Below, in pieces: positions 6,400-9,873 of a stretch of 9,873 bases of DNA. The translations under genes and the position numbers were made by a program. Positions within the stretch are counted from its first letter, which is position 1. Each line of letters opens with the position of its first letter. The DNA is from Candidatus Thorarchaeota archaeon (GTDB taxonomy: Archaea > Asgardarchaeota > Thorarchaeia > Thorarchaeales > Thorarchaeaceae): assembly GCA_030638785.1 (NCBI GenBank), contig DAOWDY010000144.1, forward strand, positions 1 through 9,873, in the 5' to 3' direction. The notes under the pieces were generated by a model. The model saw nothing but the letters and a program-made list of their open reading frames with translations, had not been told where the DNA came from and ran no database searches.

Positions 6400-8340
6400 G
6401 TGGAGTCACCTGGTCGAAGGATAGTAGTAACATCAATTGTAGTATTTCTCATGTGTCTTGCCATGGCACCTGTCGATGTTCATGCGCAGACTGGCTTGTT
6501 AGATCCATATAGTATATCGATTACTGGAACTATAGTGGATAATTATGCGAACATAACCTATGAGATGGATTTTGATAATACAGGTTCATCCTATAGTCGT
6601 GAAGTTAATTGGTTCTTTGGTCTACAGACAGGTATCCGATTGAGTAACGTATCAGTGTCTATGGGTAAAGATGTTTACTGGGGACAGGTCATACCTGAGG
6701 CCGAAGCAATTGAAACATACGAAGAGAGTATTGAAGAAGGCAAGACCGCGGTACTTGTCACTCGAGGTCTGGGTGGATACTACCTAAACCTGAATGTGGC
6801 AAATCAAACAGATGCAACTCTTCGTGTATATGTTGAGGGATTACTTGTTAGACGTTTGGGATTGTACTCATTGGAGATTCCCATTGTTTCAGAGTCAATG
6901 CTCACTAGTGTCTTCAGTGTTGATTTGACAATCCTTTCGCATTATGGACCAATTGCAGGATATAGTGTTGCAGGGCTCTCAAGCTTTGTTACAACAGATC
7001 TTGCAGATGGAGTCAGGATTCAATATTCAAAGACCGATGAACTTGTTCCTGGTCTGCTTACAATGACTTACTGCCTTGATCGTCAGGTTGGTGGTAGTCA
7101 GCTCCTGACATTCAACAATGGTGCTCAGAATTTCTTTGCCTATCTACTTGCTCCAAGCATTACGACGATTGAGGATATTGCACCTCGAGAGTACGTATTC
7201 GTTATTGACAAGTCTGGTTCCATGTTTGGGACTAAGATGGATCAAGCAAAAATCGCTTTCAATTCGATGATTGAAGATCTCGATGATGATGATATATTCA
7301 ACGTAGTTTCATTCTCAACAGAAGTTGAAATTCTATGGGCTGAACCACATGCTGCAAGTGTCTCGAATATTAATCTCGCCCAGAGCTATGTCCATGATCT
7401 AGATGCAGATGGTTCAACGAATTTCTACGGGGCAGGGATAACCGCCCTTGAAACATTTACTGACGGTGCTTATGCCAAAGTAATGCTCTTCCTTTCTGAT
7501 GGCCTTCCAACAGTAGGTGAGAGGACTGATGCTACTGGAATCCTAAATGGTCTCAAGGATGTCAACAGTCAGGTTGTTTCAATCTCAACTGTAGCTTTTG
7601 GTACCAATGCAGATGAAACGCTGATGGCAAATCTTGCAGCTCAAAACAATGGCTTCTTTGTGCAGATAGATATCAATGAAGACGCATCTACAAAGTTACT
7701 AGACTTCTACTCAGTTTGGTCTACTCCTGTAGCTGGAGGGTTTAGTATTTCAGTAACTGGTGCTTCTGATTTCTTCTCACTGCAACCACTTGGGAGTGCG
7801 CCGTTCTTCAATGGAACTGAAGTTGTCATTTGTGGGCGATATAATAGTTGGATTACTATAGAAACTTCAGTTGAATACCTTACAGGAACTGAAACATATC
7901 TGAACAACGCTTTAGAGGGTGGCACGGATTATCCTCATGTTGAGCTCATCTGGGCGCAGTACAAGTTGTCGTGGATGCTGGAAATAGTCCGTCTTGAGGG
8001 TGAGACTGCACCACTTCGTCAAGAGATTATCGATCTTGCAATGGATTACGGACTTGTTGTGGATGGATACACAGGTATGATACTGGTTGCTGAAGATGAC
8101 GTGGATACAGAAACTGAATCCGAACCGACTGAATCAGTGACAACATCAGCTACCTATCCTCCACCTTCAGCAACTTATGCAACACAAACTGGCAGTGCTG
8201 ACTATGCCTTTGCACCTGGGACTGGTGCTTTTGCACTTGATTCCTTATGGATGGGTGGAGTTGGGGGTATCTACCTTGGCGTAGCGGTGCTAGTTTTGAT
8301 ATTCGTGTACCTAAAGGTGAAACGGAATAGAGTAAGCTAG
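6400..8340 (+). CDS. Secreted, membrane-anchored VIT + von Willebrand factor A domain protein
   Basis: A 646-residue surface protein. It starts at GTG with a signal peptide (charged PGRR, hydrophobic core 9-22, likely cut near VHAQ at 30). Residues about 36-165 match a VIT domain, as found in inter-alpha-trypsin inhibitor heavy chains, including the characteristic AIETYEESIEEGKTAVLV stretch (103-120). A VWA domain follows (about 263-440) with a complete metal-ion-dependent adhesion site: DKSGSM (270-275), Thr340 in DGSTN, and Asp367 in FLSDG. Such domains bind a divalent metal and a protein ligand. A further beta-rich region precedes a Thr/Ser/Pro/Glu-rich stalk (about 563-600), then one membrane helix (about 622-638) and a short basic tail, KVKRNRVS. 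So it is a type I protein facing outside. Adhesion or partner binding is the likely role; the ligand is unknown. The gene stands alone between its own leader and a terminator. Confidence 0.9.
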   Translation: MESPGRRIVVTSIVVFLMCLAMAPVDVHAQTGLLDPYSISITGTIVDNYANITYEMDFDNTGSSYSREVNWFFGLQTGIRLSNVSVSMGKDVYWGQVIPEAEAIETYEESIEEGKTAVLVTRGLGGYYLNLNVANQTDATLRVYVEGLLVRRLGLYSLEIPIVSESMLTSVFSVDLTILSHYGPIAGYSVAGLSSFVTTDLADGVRIQYSKTDELVPGLLTMTYCLDRQVGGSQLLTFNNGAQNFFAYLLAPSITTIEDIAPREYVFVIDKSGSMFGTKMDQAKIAFNSMIEDLDDDDIFNVVSFSTEVEILWAEPHAASVSNINLAQSYVHDLDADGSTNFYGAGITALETFTDGAYAKVMLFLSDGLPTVGERTDATGILNGLKDVNSQVVSISTVAFGTNADETLMANLAAQNNGFFVQIDINEDASTKLLDFYSVWSTPVAGGFSISVTGASDFFSLQPLGSAPFFNGTEVVICGRYNSWITIETSVEYLTGTETYLNNALEGGTDYPHVELIWAQYKLSWMLEIVRLEGETAPLRQEIIDLAMDYGLVVDGYTGMILVAEDDVDTETESEPTESVTTSATYPPPSATYATQTGSADYAFAPGTGAFALDSLWMGGVGGIYLGVAVLVLIFVYLKVKRNRVS

Positions 8341-8357
8341 GGCAGATAAATCGTGGT

Positions 8358-8389
8358 AGGAGGGGACCCTTTCCCCTCCTCTCTTTTTT
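8358..8389 (+). terminator. Hairpin and T-tract terminator of the VIT-VWA gene
   Basis: AGGAGGGGA (8358-8366) pairs with TCCCCTCCT (8372-8380) as a perfect 9-bp, GC-rich stem with a 5-nt loop. It is followed by CTC and six Ts (8384-8389) on the plus strand, 17 nt after the TAG stop. The last T is also the first base of the convergent permease's stop codon on the plus-strand map. In archaea the T-run alone can end transcription; the stem may add stability to the 3' end. Confidence 0.8.
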
Positions 8390-9873
8390 CAAAGATTTCT
8401 TAGAGCCAATGCAGGGTTAACCATTCCTGCCTTTCTTGCAGGAAGATAACAACTCGCAATCATAACAGCTACTTCACAGAGTAGTGTAATTGCTACCCAC
8501 TCATATGGTATGCTCAAGACTGGTGCAAATGATGTTGAGAAGGGTGCCACACCAATAGTCATGAGGCTCATAGCATATCCAAAGAGAGTTCCAAGAAATA
8601 TGCTTATGATCGTCGCAGCCACTACTGCAAGCGCAAACTCGTTGAATACCATGGTCACAAGTTGTTTCTTTGTTGCACCAAGAGCTCGGATCACAGCGTA
8701 CTCCTGCTTTCGTTCAAGAACAGCAGACCCGAGAAAGAACATAATTGAAGCTAACCCCATTGATATGCACGAGAGAAGAATGACGCTACTAACACCATTA
8801 AACGCTGAGAGAAAGAGATTGATACTGTGTACTTGTGAATAATCAAATGTTTCAGCTGTGTAGACATTGGTGTTCACTTCACTCTCTAATCCTTGAATAA
8901 TCGCCTCAATATCCGCCCAATTGAGTGTATCAACAAAGAAGAGACTTGATGTTTCAATATGACTTCGCGAGATTAGGAAATCCTGATTGATCAAGGCGAA
9001 TCCATTTTGGGCTGATTGAAAACCAATCTGTGACGCCAGAGACGCCACCTGCAGTTCCTCCATCGCTGCAATACCGAAACCTGGTGCACTTTTCATGATC
9101 CCAATAATTTCTGTGTGAATAGCAGTTACATCGTTGATGGTATTCATATTAAGAAAGAAACTATCACCAATTGACACATTCAAATGATTACTTAGGTATT
9201 CGCTGATGACAATCCCATTTGATGTTGAGTTCAGTGAATTCAAGACTGATTCCGCTGTACCATTGACAAAGCAGTCTGACCTGAAAGAACAGATACGTAG
9301 ATATTCCAGTGGTTGTATACCCTCCAAAAATAAAGTAGTTGATGCTACACTAGCAAGTGATTCTACAACAGGAGTTGCCTCTAAGACGCCTAAGTATTGT
9401 TCCAAATCTTCTGAGAATGTGAGCGGCTTAGATGAACTCTCAATACGAAGATCTGCACCTATTGCAAAACTGAGTTCATTATCCAATGTTGTCTGAAAGC
9501 TTGAGAGCTGGATGAGTGTCATAGATGTTACCGATAGTGTAAGTGTAAGCAAAAGAAAGATGGGAATAAACTGTCCTTTCCGTTTTTTGAGGCTCTTGGT
9601 TACGTATAGCTGACGTTCTCCAAGGACGAATGCTCCCATTGCTGATACATGTGCAACGACACCACGCATCAGACGCGAACCTGAAATAGACGCGATAAAG
9701 AGTATGATTGTCACAACAAGAATTTCGGCATATGCAAGCATCCCTTCAGGAGGAAAGAGGATGGGCATTGATACTAGAACCACCACAGAAATCAAAAGCG
9801 TGGCAAATGGTCGTTTATTTGAAGTGGATTCTACTGATTCATCGATATTGGCTTTGTCAACCTGACCAATCTC
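8389..9873 (-). CDS. FtsX/MacB-type ABC transporter permease, C-terminal part (5' end outside window)
   Basis: The frame stays open from the right edge to a TGA at 8389-8391, giving 494 visible residues; a TTG at 9795 is internal, since the frame continues upstream without a stop. Visible order: two hydrophobic segments (about 25-40 and 45-65), then a basic KSLKKRKGQ followed by a third helix (about 101-121). Next comes a large extracytoplasmic domain of MacB type (about 125-350, with GIVISEYLSNHLNVSIGD near 220-237), and an FtsX domain (about 360-480). The FtsX signature ERKQEYAVIRALGATKKQL is at 387-405, and the tail ends LPARKAGMVNPALALRNL. The general plan resembles permeases with two FtsX repeats, such as LolC/E-like or YbbP-like proteins; the first repeat would lie outside the window. 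The extracytoplasmic domain has a CxxxxxC pair (195 and 201) that could form a disulfide. The ATPase partner is not in view, and the cargo is unknown. Confidence 0.88.
   Translation of the reverse strand, partial: EIGQVDKANIDESVESTSNKRPFATLLISVVVLVSMPILFPPEGMLAYAEILVVTIILFIASISGSRLMRGVVAHVSAMGAFVLGERQLYVTKSLKKRKGQFIPIFLLLTLTLSVTSMTLIQLSSFQTTLDNELSFAIGADLRIESSSKPLTFSEDLEQYLGVLEATPVVESLASVASTTLFLEGIQPLEYLRICSFRSDCFVNGTAESVLNSLNSTSNGIVISEYLSNHLNVSIGDSFFLNMNTINDVTAIHTEIIGIMKSAPGFGIAAMEELQVASLASQIGFQSAQNGFALINQDFLISRSHIETSSLFFVDTLNWADIEAIIQGLESEVNTNVYTAETFDYSQVHSINLFLSAFNGVSSVILLSCISMGLASIMFFLGSAVLERKQEYAVIRALGATKKQLVTMVFNEFALAVVAATIISIFLGTLFGYAMSLMTIGVAPFSTSFAPVLSIPYEWVAITLLCEVAVMIASCYLPARKAGMVNPALALRNL

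Noticed and set aside
9793..9795. TTG as the true start of the permease
   Set aside because: The frame remains open for 26 further codons to the window edge, and the protein lacks the first FtsX repeat, so this is an internal codon of a longer gene.

Overview
The window reads as archaeal chromosome, most likely from an Asgard archaeon. The support is a Ras/Rab-type small GTPase C-terminus at the left edge, a eukaryote-style EF-hand loop on a membrane protease, Shine-Dalgarno sites matching the archaeal 16S tail, TTG and GTG starts, and moderate GC. The lineage is an inference; no rRNA or other phylogenetic marker is present.

Layout from left to right: (1) the 3' end of a small GTPase gene (+), cut by the window edge. 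(2) Convergent to it, a two-gene minus-strand operon, tldD then tldE/pmbA-like, with a 1-nt TAATG overlap. (3) Divergent from tldD, an M48/HtpX-like membrane metallopeptidase (+) carrying a charged linker and one canonical EF-hand loop at its C-terminus. (4) Convergent to it after 17 nt, a 14-TM DHA2-type major facilitator (-). (5) A 295-bp divergent intergenic region with palindromic candidate regulatory sites. (6) A secreted, C-terminally anchored VIT + VWA domain protein (+), followed by a clear hairpin and T-tract terminator. (7) Convergent to it, the C-terminal part of an FtsX/MacB-type ABC permease (-) whose 5' end lies beyond the right edge.

The left half is rich in proteolysis: the TldD/TldE pair and the M48 peptidase are divergently transcribed from a 127-bp spacer and could share control. 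The right half is envelope-oriented: an exporter, a surface VIT-VWA protein and an ABC permease. Apart from tldD-tldE, nothing forces these genes into one pathway. I see no CRISPR array, RNA gene, insertion sequence or obvious mobile element. The most unusual item is the M48 peptidase with a calcium-type EF-hand; no clearly new multi-gene system is evident.
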